Positions 7,844-16,959 are shown, counted from the stretch's first letter. The stretch is 45,059 bases of DNA from Nitrospirota bacterium (GCA_021825365.1 JAKAHR010000029.1:1-45059), one strand, 5' to 3'. Numbers and translations: made by a program. Notes: generated from the sequence alone by a model not told the origin.

Positions 7844-8499
7844 GGGAGCCGAGCCTCCAGAAGACCGCTGCATTCTCTGCAGCCCTTCACCTTACCGTCT
7901 TCATCGTGACCTTCATCATCCTTCGCCATTCCGCCTCACATTCCCTTCCCTCGCCTTACATGGTGAGCCTCGTCGGCCCCGGCAGGGACCGGGGGGGATC
8001 GTCTGCGCCCGTTTCGAGGCCGGCAGAGCCCCGGCATGAATCCGCGGCACAGGAGAGTGTCAGGCAACCGGAGACGACCTTCGACCAAAAGAGGGTCGAA
8101 GAGAGGATATCAGAGCTGAAGGCGAAACAGAAGATAGAGCAGATTGCAAAACTCCGTTCCGCCGTGCTTTCGGTTCGGGGCAGGACAGGGCCTGCCAACA
8201 GCCAGCAGCAGAAGGGGCCGGCAACCGGCCTTCCGGGCGGCACCGGCACTGATTCGTACATAGCGAAGATCACGGAAGAGATACATGAGCAGTGGCAATG
8301 GCCGACCTCGGGCGGCAAAGACCTGGAGACCGTCATCTCCGTCACGGTCATGAAGGACGGGACGATCAAGATACTCGGCGTCGAAAAACGCTCCGGGAAT
8401 TCCTTCTTCGACAGGGTCGCCCTCAACGCGTTGCGAAAGGCGTCTCCTGTCAGCCCTCCTCCCCAGGAGATGGAGATAGGGATACGGTTTTATCCATGA
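7840..8499 (+). CDS. tolA: TolA-like energy transducer (TonB C-terminal domain)
   Basis: A 219-residue protein with one N-terminal membrane helix (residues 8-28), a short Gly/Pro/Gln-rich and charged linker (residues 45-130, with EERISELKAKQKIEQIAKLR), and a TonB/TolA C-terminal domain (ITEEIHEQWQWPTS, VMKDGTIKILGVEKRSGNSF, ALNALRKASPVSPPP). The linker is much shorter than the roughly 200-residue helical domain of enterobacterial TolA. Its position between tolR and tolB identifies it as the transducer contacting TolB and Pal. Confidence 0.82.
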   Translation: MREPSLQKTAAFSAALHLTVFIVTFIILRHSASHSLPSPYMVSLVGPGRDRGGSSAPVSRPAEPRHESAAQESVRQPETTFDQKRVEERISELKAKQKIEQIAKLRSAVLSVRGRTGPANSQQQKGPATGLPGGTGTDSYIAKITEEIHEQWQWPTSGGKDLETVISVTVMKDGTIKILGVEKRSGNSFFDRVALNALRKASPVSPPPQEMEIGIRFYP

Positions 8500-9806
8500 A
8501 GAGGATACTCATCGGAAAGAGGACTCCGGGCGGACGGCTGGCGGCGCGCCGCACCCTGCAGGCATTGCTTCTTGCGGCGATGCTCATCGCGCTCAGCCCG
8601 TTCAGCGCCCAGGGGAAGGTCTATATCGATATCACCGCACCCCAGGCGAAGATGATGCCGATCGCGATCTACGACTTCCAGGGGCAGGGGGGCAAGGAGA
8701 TCTCTGATGTGATCAGGGACGACCTCATCTTCACGGGGCTCTTCATGTACATCGACAAGGCCTCCTATATCGAGGCTGCCAGCCAGCCCTTTAACCCCTC
8801 GAACTGGACCCCCCTCGGCATCGAGGCGGTGGTGAAGGGAACAGTCTCCGGAGACAAGAAGCTGACCGCATCCGTCTCCCTGTACGACCCCTTCGAGAGC
8901 AAGGAGATACTGACCAAGCAGTACCAGTCGGACAAGGACCTGCTCAGGCAACTGGGCCACACCATTGCCAACGATATCTATACGGCGCTCACCGGGGCTC
9001 CGGGGATCTTCAGGACGAGGATCGTCTTTGTGGGAGAGCGGGGCGGGGAGAGAGACCTGTACCTCATGGACTGGGACGGCCACCGTTCGAGAAAGCTGGG
9101 GCTCAGGGCGGGGGTGCTCCTGACTCCCCACTGGTCGGCGGACGGCTCGAAGCTCGTCTATGCCGCAGAACGGGGTAGACAATGGAACGTATATTTGTTA
9201 GACTTTCTGCAAATGTCCGAAAAGCGGGTATTCACGTCCAGGGGAGTAAATATGGCCGGCGATTTCTTCCCTAACGGAAAGGCATTTGCCTTTTCATCAT
9301 CAAAAGACGGAACACCCGACCTCTATACCTTTTCCCTCGAAAACAACACCGCCAGAAGGCTGACTTCCACGCACGGCATCGAGGTCTCCCCGGCGGTCTC
9401 CCCCGACGGCTCCCGTATCGCCTTCGTCTCTGACCGGGGCGGGACCCCGCAGGTATACATAATGCTCTCTGACGGCACCGAGATACGCCGTCTCACCTTC
9501 GAGGGATCCTACAACACGTCCCCCAGCTGGTCTCCCACGGGAGACAGGGTCGTCTTTGCGTCCAGGCGGGGTGGCGGGAAGAACCAGATATGTATCGTCA
9601 AGCCCGACGGCTCTGACCTCATGCAGTTGACCGACCAGGGCAATAACGAGGACCCCTCTTTCTCTCCCGACGGCAGGTACATCTCATTCATGTCGGACAG
9701 GGACAGACAGAAGGGCATCTACCTCATGAGGGCGAACGGAGAATCCCAGAAGAGAGTTACACCCAGGGACCTCAAGGCCTTTGGCCCCAGATGGTCACCT
9801 CAGTAA
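8496..9806 (+). CDS. tolB: TolB, periplasmic beta-propeller of Tol-Pal
   Basis: A 436-residue protein from ATG 8496, which overlaps the tolA stop (ATGA). The upstream frame extension lies inside tolA and is not used. Signal peptide residues 1-40 end near SAQG. An N-terminal domain at residues 45-160 precedes a C-terminal beta-propeller with WD40-like PD40 repeats (SPDGSRIAFVSDRGG, SPTGDRVVFASRRGG, SPDGRYISFMSDRD). TolB shuttles between TolA and Pal. Confidence 0.93.
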   Translation: MKRILIGKRTPGGRLAARRTLQALLLAAMLIALSPFSAQGKVYIDITAPQAKMMPIAIYDFQGQGGKEISDVIRDDLIFTGLFMYIDKASYIEAASQPFNPSNWTPLGIEAVVKGTVSGDKKLTASVSLYDPFESKEILTKQYQSDKDLLRQLGHTIANDIYTALTGAPGIFRTRIVFVGERGGERDLYLMDWDGHRSRKLGLRAGVLLTPHWSADGSKLVYAAERGRQWNVYLLDFLQMSEKRVFTSRGVNMAGDFFPNGKAFAFSSSKDGTPDLYTFSLENNTARRLTSTHGIEVSPAVSPDGSRIAFVSDRGGTPQVYIMLSDGTEIRRLTFEGSYNTSPSWSPTGDRVVFASRRGGGKNQICIVKPDGSDLMQLTDQGNNEDPSFSPDGRYISFMSDRDRQKGIYLMRANGESQKRVTPRDLKAFGPRWSPQ

Positions 9807-9841
9807 TAATAACGTTTCACACATCATAGAAGGAGGATGTC

Positions 9842-10387
9842 ATGAGAAGGTTCTGTTTTTTTCTGGTTCTGATCGTATTCATCTCATTTGGATGCAAGCA
9901 GCGGGCCGTTACCCAGCCTGAGTCGCAGCCTCCCGCACAGAAGGAGGCAGGAAAAGGTCCGGAGACGGTGACCGAGAAGAAGGGCGGCGCCGGCGAATCC
10001 ATCACCTCGAAAGAGATGGATGGCAAGACGGAAGGCAAGGAGGGCATGTTTGCCGACGTGCACTTCGATTTCGACAAGTATGATATCAAGGACGCTGACA
10101 AGCCGACCCTGAAGAACATTGCATCATGGATGACAAAGAACGGCTCTGCGAAGCTCATGGTGGAAGGCCACTGCGACGAACGGGGCACCAATGAGTACAA
10201 CCTCGCGCTCGGCGACAGAAGGGCAAAGGCGGTGAAGGACTACCTCGTCTCCCTGGCTGTTCCCTCCGCGAAGATCGAGACGATCAGCTACGGCGAGGAG
10301 AAACCCCTCTGCAAGGAGCAGACGGAAGAGTGCTGGGCAAAGAACCGGCGCGGCCACTTCGTCGTGCTCGGGAAGGCGGGCAAATAG
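9842..10387 (+). CDS. pal: Pal, peptidoglycan-associated lipoprotein
   Basis: A 181-residue lipoprotein. Its signal peptide ends at the lipobox ISFGC (lipidated Cys 19). A low-complexity linker is followed by an OmpA-like domain (VHFDFDKYDIKD, VEGHCDERGTNEYNLALGDRRA, ISYGEEKPLC) that binds meso-diaminopimelate in peptidoglycan. A strong AGGAGG precedes the start in the 35-bp gap after tolB. Confidence 0.93.
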   Translation: MRRFCFFLVLIVFISFGCKQRAVTQPESQPPAQKEAGKGPETVTEKKGGAGESITSKEMDGKTEGKEGMFADVHFDFDKYDIKDADKPTLKNIASWMTKNGSAKLMVEGHCDERGTNEYNLALGDRRAKAVKDYLVSLAVPSAKIETISYGEEKPLCKEQTEECWAKNRRGHFVVLGKAGK

Positions 10388-10389
10388 CG

Positions 10390-11283
10390 ATGCGTTTCTC
10401 CGTCATCCTGCTCCTTTTGCTGGCATCGGCCTGCGCTTCCTCGGGCGACTTCGACATGCTCAGAAGGGATGTCAACGAACTCAAGAGGGAGTCCTCTGAG
10501 GCGAGGAAGGACATCGATGCCCTGAAGGAAAAATCGTCCTCCATGGTACGGGAGGATTCTTTCTCCGCTGTCCGCGAGAGCCAGGCTGACCTGAATTCGC
10601 GGGTATCGCAGGTGACAAGCGGCCTGCAGGAGCTGCGGGGCAGGTATGAGGAGAACAAATACAGTGTCGAAAAGACACTGAAGGATACGGTTGCTGAACG
10701 GGATCTGCTGAGGGCCCAGCTTGGGGCCCTCGAATCCCAGGTGAAGACACTGCGCGACAGACTCGCCGCGCTGCAGGACCAGAAGCCGGTAGAGCCGGCT
10801 GCAAAGGCGCCGGACGAGACAAAGGCCGAGCCTGAAAAGACGGAGCCGGCAAAAGAGACGCCGCCTGCCGAAAAGACCGAGGCCCCCGACGATGCGAAGA
10901 AGGCATATGAGACGGCCTATCAGGATTTCAAGGACAAGAAGTACCGGGCGGCGCGGGAAAAGTTCGAGGCGTTTATCAAGGGGCATCCCAGGCATGAACT
11001 CGCTGATAACGCGCAGTTCTGGGTTGCCGAGACATACTATGCGGAAAAGGATTTCGAAGGTTCCATCCTCGCGTATGAAACGCTCCTGAAGAAGTATCCC
11101 AACAGCAAGAAGACCAGCGGAGCCCTTCTGAAGCAGGGGCTTGCCTTCATAGAGATCGGAGATAAGAAGACCGGCAAGACGATCCTTTCCAGACTCGTCG
11201 AGAAATACCCCCACTCAACCGAGGCCGGCGCGGCCAGGAAGAAGCTGGCTGAGCTTGAAAAAAAGCCGAACAGAAAGAAATGA
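10390..11283 (+). CDS. cpoB: CpoB/YbgF-type TPR lipoprotein
   Basis: A 297-residue protein from ATG 10390, two bases after the pal stop; the longer frame would start inside pal. Signal peptide with lipobox LASAC. Residues 20-125 form a coiled coil, residues 130-175 a Pro/Glu/Lys-rich linker, and residues 175-290 three TPR-like repeats (YETAYQDFKDKKYRAAREKF, FWVAETYYAEKDFEGSILAY, LKQGLAFIEIGDKKTG). In enterobacteria CpoB couples Tol with peptidoglycan synthesis; here a lipid anchor replaces the usual soluble form. Confidence 0.88.
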   Translation: MRFSVILLLLLASACASSGDFDMLRRDVNELKRESSEARKDIDALKEKSSSMVREDSFSAVRESQADLNSRVSQVTSGLQELRGRYEENKYSVEKTLKDTVAERDLLRAQLGALESQVKTLRDRLAALQDQKPVEPAAKAPDETKAEPEKTEPAKETPPAEKTEAPDDAKKAYETAYQDFKDKKYRAAREKFEAFIKGHPRHELADNAQFWVAETYYAEKDFEGSILAYETLLKKYPNSKKTSGALLKQGLAFIEIGDKKTGKTILSRLVEKYPHSTEAGAARKKLAELEKKPNRKK

Positions 11284-12298
11284 TCCGCTCAGGGACGGCT
11301 ACTCCCGGATTATAGACTATCTGCGGCTGTCCGTAACGGACCGCTGCAACCTCCGGTGTATCTATTGCATGCCGGCCGAAGGGGTGACCCCCTGGAAGCA
11401 TGCCGACATACTCAGCTACGAGGAGATCACGAGGATCGTCGGCATCGCTGCCGGTCTTGGAGTCAAGAAGGTCAGGATCACCGGCGGCGAGCCCCTCACC
11501 CGCAAGAACATAACCTTCCTCGTCAGGTCCATCGCACAGATCACCGGCATCGAGGACCTCACCATGACCACCAATGGGGTGCTCCTTGAGCGGTATGCAC
11601 AGGAGCTCGCCGATGCGGGCCTCAGGCGTATCAATGTCAGCCTCGATTCATTCAGGCCGGACCGGTATCGCGAGATGACCCGCGGCGGGGACCTCGAGGC
11701 CGTCCTCAGGGGCATCAGGGCTGCGGAGAAGGCGGGCCTGCTGCCGATCAAGATCAATATGGTCCCGGTCAAAGGGCTCAACGACGACGAGGTGGAGGAC
11801 TTCGCCCGTCTCACCCTCCAGACCGACTGGCAGGTGAGGTTCATTGAACTGATGCCGACCGGCTCCCATGATTTCTGGAGTCCTGACAGATACATCACCA
11901 CGGACGATGTCAGGAAGAGGATCGAGGCGATCGGCCCGCTGGAACCCGTAAAGGTCCGCAGTAAGGGCCCGTCGCGGTATTTCAGGCTTGCGGGCGCCCG
12001 CGGTGTCGTCGGCTTCATCAGCGCCCTGACCCATCACTTCTGCAGCGACTGCAACCGGCTGCGGCTGACCGCCGACGGGAAGCTCAGGCCCTGCCTCTTT
12101 TCAGAGACAGAGATCGACCTGCGGTCAGCGCTCAGAGGCAACGCAGACGATGCCGAGATCGGCCGGCTCCTGAGGCTGGCGATCGAGGTGAAGCCGGAGG
12201 GCCACACCATCGGAACCCGGGCCGCAAAGGGAGGCTCGGTGGGTTGCGGGGCAAGCGGCGCAGTGGCACGCAAACCGATGTCCCGGATAGGCGGGTAG
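11255..12298 (+). CDS. moaA: MoaA, GTP 3',8-cyclase
   Basis: A 347-residue radical-SAM enzyme that starts molybdopterin synthesis from GTP. The radical-SAM cluster is C31-x3-C35-x2-C38 ([13 protein letters not shown]), SAM-binding ITGGEP follows, and the second 4Fe-4S cluster is CSDCNRLRL with C later in LRPCLF. The start is problematic: the only plausible in-frame codon before the conserved core is TTG 11255, which overlaps cpoB by 29 bp. The overlapping ATG at 11280 is in another frame. Transcription with tol-pal is unusual but clear from the spacing. Confidence 0.92.
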   Translation: MKKSRTERNDPLRDGYSRIIDYLRLSVTDRCNLRCIYCMPAEGVTPWKHADILSYEEITRIVGIAAGLGVKKVRITGGEPLTRKNITFLVRSIAQITGIEDLTMTTNGVLLERYAQELADAGLRRINVSLDSFRPDRYREMTRGGDLEAVLRGIRAAEKAGLLPIKINMVPVKGLNDDEVEDFARLTLQTDWQVRFIELMPTGSHDFWSPDRYITTDDVRKRIEAIGPLEPVKVRSKGPSRYFRLAGARGVVGFISALTHHFCSDCNRLRLTADGKLRPCLFSETEIDLRSALRGNADDAEIGRLLRLAIEVKPEGHTIGTRAAKGGSVGCGASGAVARKPMSRIGG

Positions 12299-12303
12299 GG
12301 CTG

Positions 12304-12777
12304 ATGCCGAAATTTACCCATTTCGACGAGCAGGGACGGGCGCAGATGGTGGATGTCACCGCCAAGGAGCCGACGCAGCGGGAGGCGGTCGCCCGGGGCG
12401 TGGTAACGATGAAGAAGGAGACCCTCCGGCTCATCGGCAAGGGCGGCATCGCCAAGGGGGGTGTGATCGGGGTTGCGCGCATCGCCGGGATCATGGCAGC
12501 CAAGAAGACCCCTGAGCTGATTCCCCTGTGCCATCCCCTTGCGATCACCTCGGCGAATGTGGATTTCAGACTCGACAGGAAGAACTCCCGTATTCTGATC
12601 GAATCCCGCGTCAGGACGACCGGCCCGACAGGAGTCGAGATGGAGGCTCTGACAGCGGTTGCTGCTGCCGCGCTCACCATCTACGACATGTGCAAGGCGG
12701 TCGACCGGGAGATGGTTATCTCTGACATCATGCTTATCGAAAAGAGGGGCGGAAAGAGCGGCACCTTCAAAAGGTGA
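12304..12777 (+). CDS. moaC: MoaC, cyclic pyranopterin monophosphate synthase
   Basis: A 157-residue protein from ATG 12304, five bases after the moaA stop. The frame extends upstream but the family begins here ([20 protein letters not shown]). Conserved motifs are [18 protein letters not shown] and [15 protein letters not shown]. It converts the MoaA product to cyclic pyranopterin monophosphate. Confidence 0.94.
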   Translation: MPKFTHFDEQGRAQMVDVTAKEPTQREAVARGVVTMKKETLRLIGKGGIAKGGVIGVARIAGIMAAKKTPELIPLCHPLAITSANVDFRLDRKNSRILIESRVRTTGPTGVEMEALTAVAAAALTIYDMCKAVDREMVISDIMLIEKRGGKSGTFKR

Positions 12778-12802
12778 CCGTCCGCCCTGTCCTGCGCCTG
12801 TC

Positions 12803-13591
12803 ATGAATGCCGCCCACCTTGTACGCTTCAGGGAATGGTTCGGAACCTACACGCGCCGGTTTTATTCCCCCGATCCGGCTGAACAGAGGAACATATCCCT
12901 GAAGATCGAGCATACGGCCCGGGTCTGTGATATCATCTCCACGATCTCGCGGGACCTCTCCCTCGGCCCAAGTGACATGCTCCTGGCGGAATCGAGCGGG
13001 CTCTTCCACGACATCGGGAGGTTTCCGCAGTTCGCCCGGCACAAGACCTTCAGGGACAGCATCTCCGTCAACCACGGCAAGCTCGGCGCCGAGGTGCTCG
13101 CAGAGGAAAAGGTCCTGCAGGACCTCCCGGCGCATGAACAGGAGATCATCACCGCTGCGGTAAAGTTCCACAACGTCTATGCCATTCCTCACCTGCCTTC
13201 CGACGATATGCTCCTCTTCCTCAAGCTGGTGCGGGACTCCGACAAGCTTGATATCTGGAGCATCTTTACCGGTTACTTCGCGGTGCCGGAAGAAGAGCGC
13301 GCCTCAGAGGCGGTGCTTAGGCTGCCGGACGGGCCGGGATATTCGGAAGAGATGATCGCGGCGATCCACGGGAAGCGGCCCGCCCCCATTGCGTATCTCC
13401 GGACCCTCAATGATTTCAAGCTGATGCAGTTGTCCTGGATCGCTGATCTCAATTTCAGCGCCTCCTTCAGGCTGCTGCTGGAGGGAGGCTACATCGACAG
13501 CCTCATCTCCCTGCTGCCTGACGATGAGGAGATACGGAAGGTGTCTGCCGTCCTTCACGAATACGCCGCAGAGCGCGCCGTCGGATCTTAA
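12803..13591 (+). CDS. HD-domain phosphohydrolase
   Basis: A 262-residue protein. HD-superfamily metal ligands are visible: H37 (IEHTARV), H69-D70 (LFHDIGRF), H98 or H105 region, and D in RDSDKLD. The substrate is unknown; related proteins hydrolyse nucleotides or cyclic dinucleotides, but no GYP motif is present, so a c-di-GMP role is not supported. It lies 25 bp after moaC and closes the operon. Its codons for about residues 49-92 are copied exactly at 15824-15953. Confidence 0.85.
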   Translation: MNAAHLVRFREWFGTYTRRFYSPDPAEQRNISLKIEHTARVCDIISTISRDLSLGPSDMLLAESSGLFHDIGRFPQFARHKTFRDSISVNHGKLGAEVLAEEKVLQDLPAHEQEIITAAVKFHNVYAIPHLPSDDMLLFLKLVRDSDKLDIWSIFTGYFAVPEEERASEAVLRLPDGPGYSEEMIAAIHGKRPAPIAYLRTLNDFKLMQLSWIADLNFSASFRLLLEGGYIDSLISLLPDDEEIRKVSAVLHEYAAERAVGS

Positions 13592-13670
13592 CGCCGCACG
13601 GCTAAGAACGTTTTCCCTCCACGCACACATCATAGCCGCGTCAGCAACATTATTTCACTGTTCTTTTCTC

Positions 13671-13706
13671 TTGACGGCTATTCTCGTTAAGTGATAGTAT
13701 TATCTA
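13671..13706 (+). promoter_or_regulatory. higBA promoter and candidate operator
   Basis: TTGACG (13671-13676) and TAGTAT (13695-13700) are 18 bp apart. TATC-TAAT-GATA immediately follows and runs into the higB start, a likely HigA operator. Transcription would begin at or next to the ATG at 13707, and no Shine-Dalgarno is present. Confidence 0.55.
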
Positions 13707-13994
13707 ATGATAGCATCATTCAGAGATGAGGCGTCAGAGCTGATATGGAGTGGCAGCTTCTCGAAGAAGATCAAGTTGCCTGCGGGGCTCCATAACCTGG
13801 CGAGACGGAAGCTGAGGATGATTGCGGCTGCGACTTCGCTGGAAATCCTGAAAATTCCGCCCCATAACAGGCTTGAGCGTTTAAGAGGCAACAGAGAAGG
13901 CCAGTGGAGTATTCGTATCAATGACCAATGGCGCATATGTTTCCGATGGAAAAATGGAAACGCCCATGATGTAGAAATAACGGACTATCATTAA
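13707..13994 (+). CDS. higB: HigB-type toxin (RelE superfamily mRNA interferase)
   Basis: A 95-residue protein with the HigB layout: MIASFRDEASELIW start, HNLARRKLRMIAAATSL, then IPPHNRLERLRGNREGQWSIRINDQWRICF. HigB toxins cut mRNA on the ribosome. It lies upstream of its antitoxin gene, the order typical of higBA. The message appears leaderless. Confidence 0.9.
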   Translation: MIASFRDEASELIWSGSFSKKIKLPAGLHNLARRKLRMIAAATSLEILKIPPHNRLERLRGNREGQWSIRINDQWRICFRWKNGNAHDVEITDYH

Positions 13995-14012
13995 GAAAGA
14001 GGCAATGAAGCA

Positions 14013-14321
14013 ATGAAACATTTAAAGAACATTCATCCAGGCGAAGTGCTTCAGGAAGAGTTTCTTGCTCCGATGGGCATATCGGCATACCGGATCGCCA
14101 AGGAAACGGGGCTGTCTCAGACACGACTCGGACAGATCATCAGAGGCGAAAGGAACATCACGGCCGAGACTGCTATTAAGATTGGTCGCTTTCTAAATAC
14201 CGGCCCCGCGTTTTGGATGAACCTTCAGGCACTTTATGATATCGAGGAAGCTGAAAAAAGGCATGGCAGAGAGGTTGAAGCAATCCATCCGTATTCTTCA
14301 GCGGTTACAGCGGCAAAATAA
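14013..14321 (+). CDS. higA: HigA antitoxin, XRE-family repressor
   Basis: A 102-residue protein with the HigA hallmark HPGEVLQEEFLAPMGISAY, a helix-turn-helix (AKETGLSQTRLGQIIRGERN) and the conserved FWMNLQALYDIEEAE tail. It neutralises HigB and represses the operon. Eighteen bases separate it from higB; AAAGAGG lies upstream. Confidence 0.93.
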   Translation: MKHLKNIHPGEVLQEEFLAPMGISAYRIAKETGLSQTRLGQIIRGERNITAETAIKIGRFLNTGPAFWMNLQALYDIEEAEKRHGREVEAIHPYSSAVTAAK

Positions 14322-14627
14322 TCCCCGCTCCATCATATCATCGGTACGGCTACGGTTGCATTTAGTAATACCAAAAGCGTCGCCAAGGGCCAGGTCTTCA
14401 TATCGGACAAAATGAGGGACTTCCGCATCTTCTCCACCCTCTTTCTCAATCTCCTGTCGACTGCCAATAGCAACTCTAATCGTCAGCGTGCCTGGATACC
14501 ATCGGCCATGTCACGTGTGGAGCCCTGACCCTCCAAGGTCTGTTGAAATCCAAGATCAAAGACCCCATTTTAAGCACTTCAAGTGTAACAGCAGAGACTG
14601 TGGGGTATTGCAAAGTTAATAAATAAG
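14322..14627. other. no gene; contains an inverted fragment of the intergenic repeat
   Basis: No start-to-stop gene is credible. An open plus frame, about 14345-14528, lacks a start and is not recognised. AAATCCAAGATCAAAGACC at 14546-14564 is the reverse complement of the GGTCTTTGATCTTG end of the intergenic repeat found at 1426 and 15969. Confidence 0.5.
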
Positions 14628-14656
14628 TTTACAGAAAATATAGGAATATTTATAAT
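14628..14656 (+). promoter_or_regulatory. promoter of the 14706 repeat protein
   Basis: TTTACA (14628-14633), 17 bp, TATAAT (14651-14656). The leader is about 43 nt and carries GGGGAGGAAC before the ATG. Confidence 0.7.
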
Positions 14657-14705
14657 AATGCGTCAAATTCTCAGAAAACATTTCTGACAAGGGGAGGAAC
14701 GAGCG

Positions 14706-15758
14706 ATGTGGAGGAAAGTTTTTTCCGTAGTCTTTTTTTGTTTAGTGATGTTCTTTTCGGCATCTCTGACCCATGCAGCAATTCATGTCTCAAATTACGG
14801 CGCCGCTACTAGTATCGCAACGTGGCCTAATAGCGCCACGGGCAATACTGCTCCGACAACAGCCATCAGCGGCGGCCTTACTACCCTGAATAGTCCTTAT
14901 CTGATAGCAGTGGATGCCAACTGGATTTATGTGACAAACGTTAACAACAACAGCATCCTTGTATTTCCGGCAGGCGCCACAGGCAATGTCGCCCCCACCC
15001 GCACCATCAGCGGCGGCCTTACTACCCTGAACGGTCCTGTCGGGGTAGCAGTAGATGCCAACTGGATTTATGTGACAAACGTTAACAACAACAGTATTCT
15101 TGTATTTCCGATAGGCGCCACAGGCAATGTTGCCCCCACCCGCACCATCAGCGGCGGCCTTACTACCCTGAACGCTCCTGTCGGGATAGCAGTGGATGCC
15201 AACTGGATTTATACGGTAAGCCAGACCAGCAACAGTATTCTTGTATTTCCGGTAGGCGCCACGGGCAATACCGCGCCCACGCGCGCCATCAGCGGCGGCG
15301 CTACTAACCTGAGTGTTCCTCAAGGGATAGCAGTGGATGCCAACTGGATTTATACGGTAACCTATCTCACTAATAATATTCTTGTATTTCCGATAGGCGC
15401 CACAGGCAATACCGCGCCCACGCGCGCCATCAGCGGCGGCGCTACTAACCTGAGTTTTCCTGGCGGGGTAGCAGTGGATGCCAACTGGATTTATGTGGTA
15501 AGCCAGGCCAACGTTAGTGTTCTTGTATTTCCGGTAGGCGCCACAGGCAATACCGCGCCCACGCGCGCCATCAGCGGCGGCGCTACTAACCTGAGTCTTC
15601 CTTGGGGTATAGCAGTGGATCCCTCAGCCTTACCCCCGCCCCCACCTCCCGGCCCTACATCTGTCCCCACCTTGAACGAATGGGGCATGATAATCTTCAT
15701 GGCGCTTGCAGGCTTGGGGTCACTTTATTATCTGGGAAGGAAGAGAGCGGAAAGCTAA
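14706..15758 (+). CDS. exported NHL-like repeat protein with IPTL-CTERM sorting tail
   Basis: A 350-residue protein. Signal peptide residues 1-24 (FFSASLTHA). Residues 40-305 are regular 47-residue repeats with core VAVDANWIYVTNVNNNSILV and FPxGATGNxAPTRxISGG, likely blades of a beta-propeller related to NHL repeats. A Pro-rich linker then leads to VPTLNEWGMIIFMALAGLGS and YYLGRKRAES, an IPTL-CTERM signal: motif, membrane helix, basic end. Such tails are processed by exosortase-type enzymes, so the protein is probably surface-displayed. The ligand is unknown. A second protein with this tail is at 27624-32453. Confidence 0.85.
   Translation: MWRKVFSVVFFCLVMFFSASLTHAAIHVSNYGAATSIATWPNSATGNTAPTTAISGGLTTLNSPYLIAVDANWIYVTNVNNNSILVFPAGATGNVAPTRTISGGLTTLNGPVGVAVDANWIYVTNVNNNSILVFPIGATGNVAPTRTISGGLTTLNAPVGIAVDANWIYTVSQTSNSILVFPVGATGNTAPTRAISGGATNLSVPQGIAVDANWIYTVTYLTNNILVFPIGATGNTAPTRAISGGATNLSFPGGVAVDANWIYVVSQANVSVLVFPVGATGNTAPTRAISGGATNLSLPWGIAVDPSALPPPPPPGPTSVPTLNEWGMIIFMALAGLGSLYYLGRKRAES
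14913..15620 (+). repeat. five 141-bp tandem coding repeats
   Basis: The codons for DANWIY (or its last degenerate form) recur at 14913, 15054, 15195, 15336, 15477 and 15618, each exactly 141 bp apart. Neighbouring units are nearly identical, suggesting recent expansion or homogenisation. Confidence 0.9.
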
Positions 15759-15823
15759 GACGGTCTGACAAGCATCTTCATGCGTTATCCCGGACGAACC
15801 GTGTGCCCATGAGTTTTGCGGGA

Positions 15824-15953
15824 CGCGGGACCTCTCCCTCGGCCCAAGTGACATGCTCCTGGCGGAATCGAGCGGGCTCTTCCACGACATCGGGAGGTTT
15901 CCGCAGTTCGCCCGGCACAAGACCTTCAGGGACAGCATCTCCGTCAACCACGG
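15824..15953 (+). repeat. exact 130-bp copy of the HD-hydrolase gene interior
   Basis: Every base of 15824-15953 equals 12948-13077, in the same orientation, 2876 bp downstream. It encodes about residues 49-92 of the HD protein including H69-D70. No start or rest of the gene accompanies it, so it is a non-functional fragment. It is bounded by a tandem GCGGGAC on the left and by the intergenic repeat copy A shortly after on the right. Confidence 0.95.
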
Positions 15954-15968
15954 AGCGGTCGTGGGTCA

Positions 15969-16089
15969 GGTCTTTGATCTTGAATTTGTCACAATAACTA
16001 CTTGCCGTCACTCTTCGATCCCTCTTTTCCCCATCCTGATCGGATGCATATATCTACCAAAATCCCACGTAATTAATCAACAGAAAAAT
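15969..16089 (-). repeat. intergenic repeat module, copy A
   Basis: It aligns over its full length with 1426-1546 and over its second half with 16955-17033. On the minus strand it carries TTGATT, TGGTAGATATATGCATC, AGAGGGATCGAAGA and a GTG (at 16011), the same promoter-like, ribosome-site and start arrangement that copy B provides to the gene starting at 16959. Here the GTG opens a short frame that runs into the HD-gene fragment. Confidence 0.65.
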
Positions 16090-16176
16090 ATGCGGAGTAT
16101 CAGGTGGATGTCTCGACCTGATTATCTCTCCGAAACAAGTCCCGGCCTGACCGCGCGAGGAATGACTGGCAGACAG

Positions 16177-16959
16177 TCAATACCTGGTCAGGTCGATAGA
16201 TACTGCTCTTTTGTTGTACTTGTCATCTTCGACAGGGGCATCAGTATACGAAATGGCAATCTTCCTCTCATCGTTCCAACTGATCGAGTCGAGATGGCCA
16301 ACGCCGTTTATGACGATAGCCGGCTTCTTCGCGGATACCAAGCTCCTGTTGAAGAGGTCGTACAGTTCAATATCCTGCCGACCGACCCAGTTTATTGTAT
16401 ATATCGCGAGATATCGTCCGGAGGGCGAGAGTTCAATAGGCCGGCCACCCGCTTCGAATACCGTGTTCCCCTGCAAATTAACGACCTTGACGGCCTTACA
16501 TCCAGCCCCGCAACCGTAGATGTGTATAATGTGGTTCTTCTCATTCCACCGCACCTCGCCGCCATATCCCAGGATGATGTCATTGACTCGCCTGATCCGG
16601 CTCACATCATAGACGGACAATACACGGGGCGGATTGGCCTCATGCCAGACCAATACGTATTTCCCATCAGGAGAAGTGGAATAGGCGTATATGTGATGAG
16701 GACGTTCGAATGCGGTCAGGTTGTGCCATGTCTCGCCCTGCGAAACGAAGACATTCCTGATGCCATCTTTCCCTTCTACTATTTTCAACGATTGACGAGC
16801 CGATGGGGAAGAAGACTGACCGGCAGATATGGCATTCACAAACAGTAACAGAATAGCAACGACACCCAGGGCAATTACCGATGGGGTTGAGACGGCATTG
16901 CCGAGAAACGGAATCTGATCTCTATCCCTGGCCTTTCCCCGACATGCCTTTCTCGTCAC
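16177..16959 (-). CDS. unknown exported protein
   Basis: A 260-residue frame from GTG 16959, preceded by AGAGGGA; no ATG occurs before the hydrophobic segment. Residues 26-46 (PSVIALGVVAILLLFVNAIS) are a signal anchor or signal peptide. The rest resembles an irregular WD40/PD40-type propeller (AYSTSPDGKYVLVW, VRWNEKNHIIHIYGCG, ELSPSGRYLAIYTINWVG, SISWNDERKIAISY). I do not recognise the family. Base composition is more AT-rich than in the operons around it, and the gene is bracketed by direct repeats A and B, which suggests acquisition. Confidence 0.65.
   Translation of the reverse strand: MTRKACRGKARDRDQIPFLGNAVSTPSVIALGVVAILLLFVNAISAGQSSSPSARQSLKIVEGKDGIRNVFVSQGETWHNLTAFERPHHIYAYSTSPDGKYVLVWHEANPPRVLSVYDVSRIRRVNDIILGYGGEVRWNEKNHIIHIYGCGAGCKAVKVVNLQGNTVFEAGGRPIELSPSGRYLAIYTINWVGRQDIELYDLFNRSLVSAKKPAIVINGVGHLDSISWNDERKIAISYTDAPVEDDKYNKRAVSIDLTRY

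Noticed and set aside
8490..9182. Minus-strand frame opposite tolB
   Set aside because: It is a shadow of the tolB codons in a GC-rich region, with no promoter, ribosome site or known domain.
12803..13591. HD-GYP cyclic-di-GMP phosphodiesterase
   Set aside because: The HD motif is clear but no GYP or its surrounding residues are visible.
14345..14528. Open plus frame downstream of higA
   Set aside because: It has no start codon, no ribosome site and no family resemblance.
14913..15620. CRISPR-like array at regular 141-bp spacing
   Set aside because: The repeats are in-frame coding units of an exported protein, without spacers.
15853..16848. Long plus-strand frame starting in the HD-gene copy
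   Set aside because: After the 130-bp copy it reads antisense through the 16177-16959 gene and shows no coherent domains.
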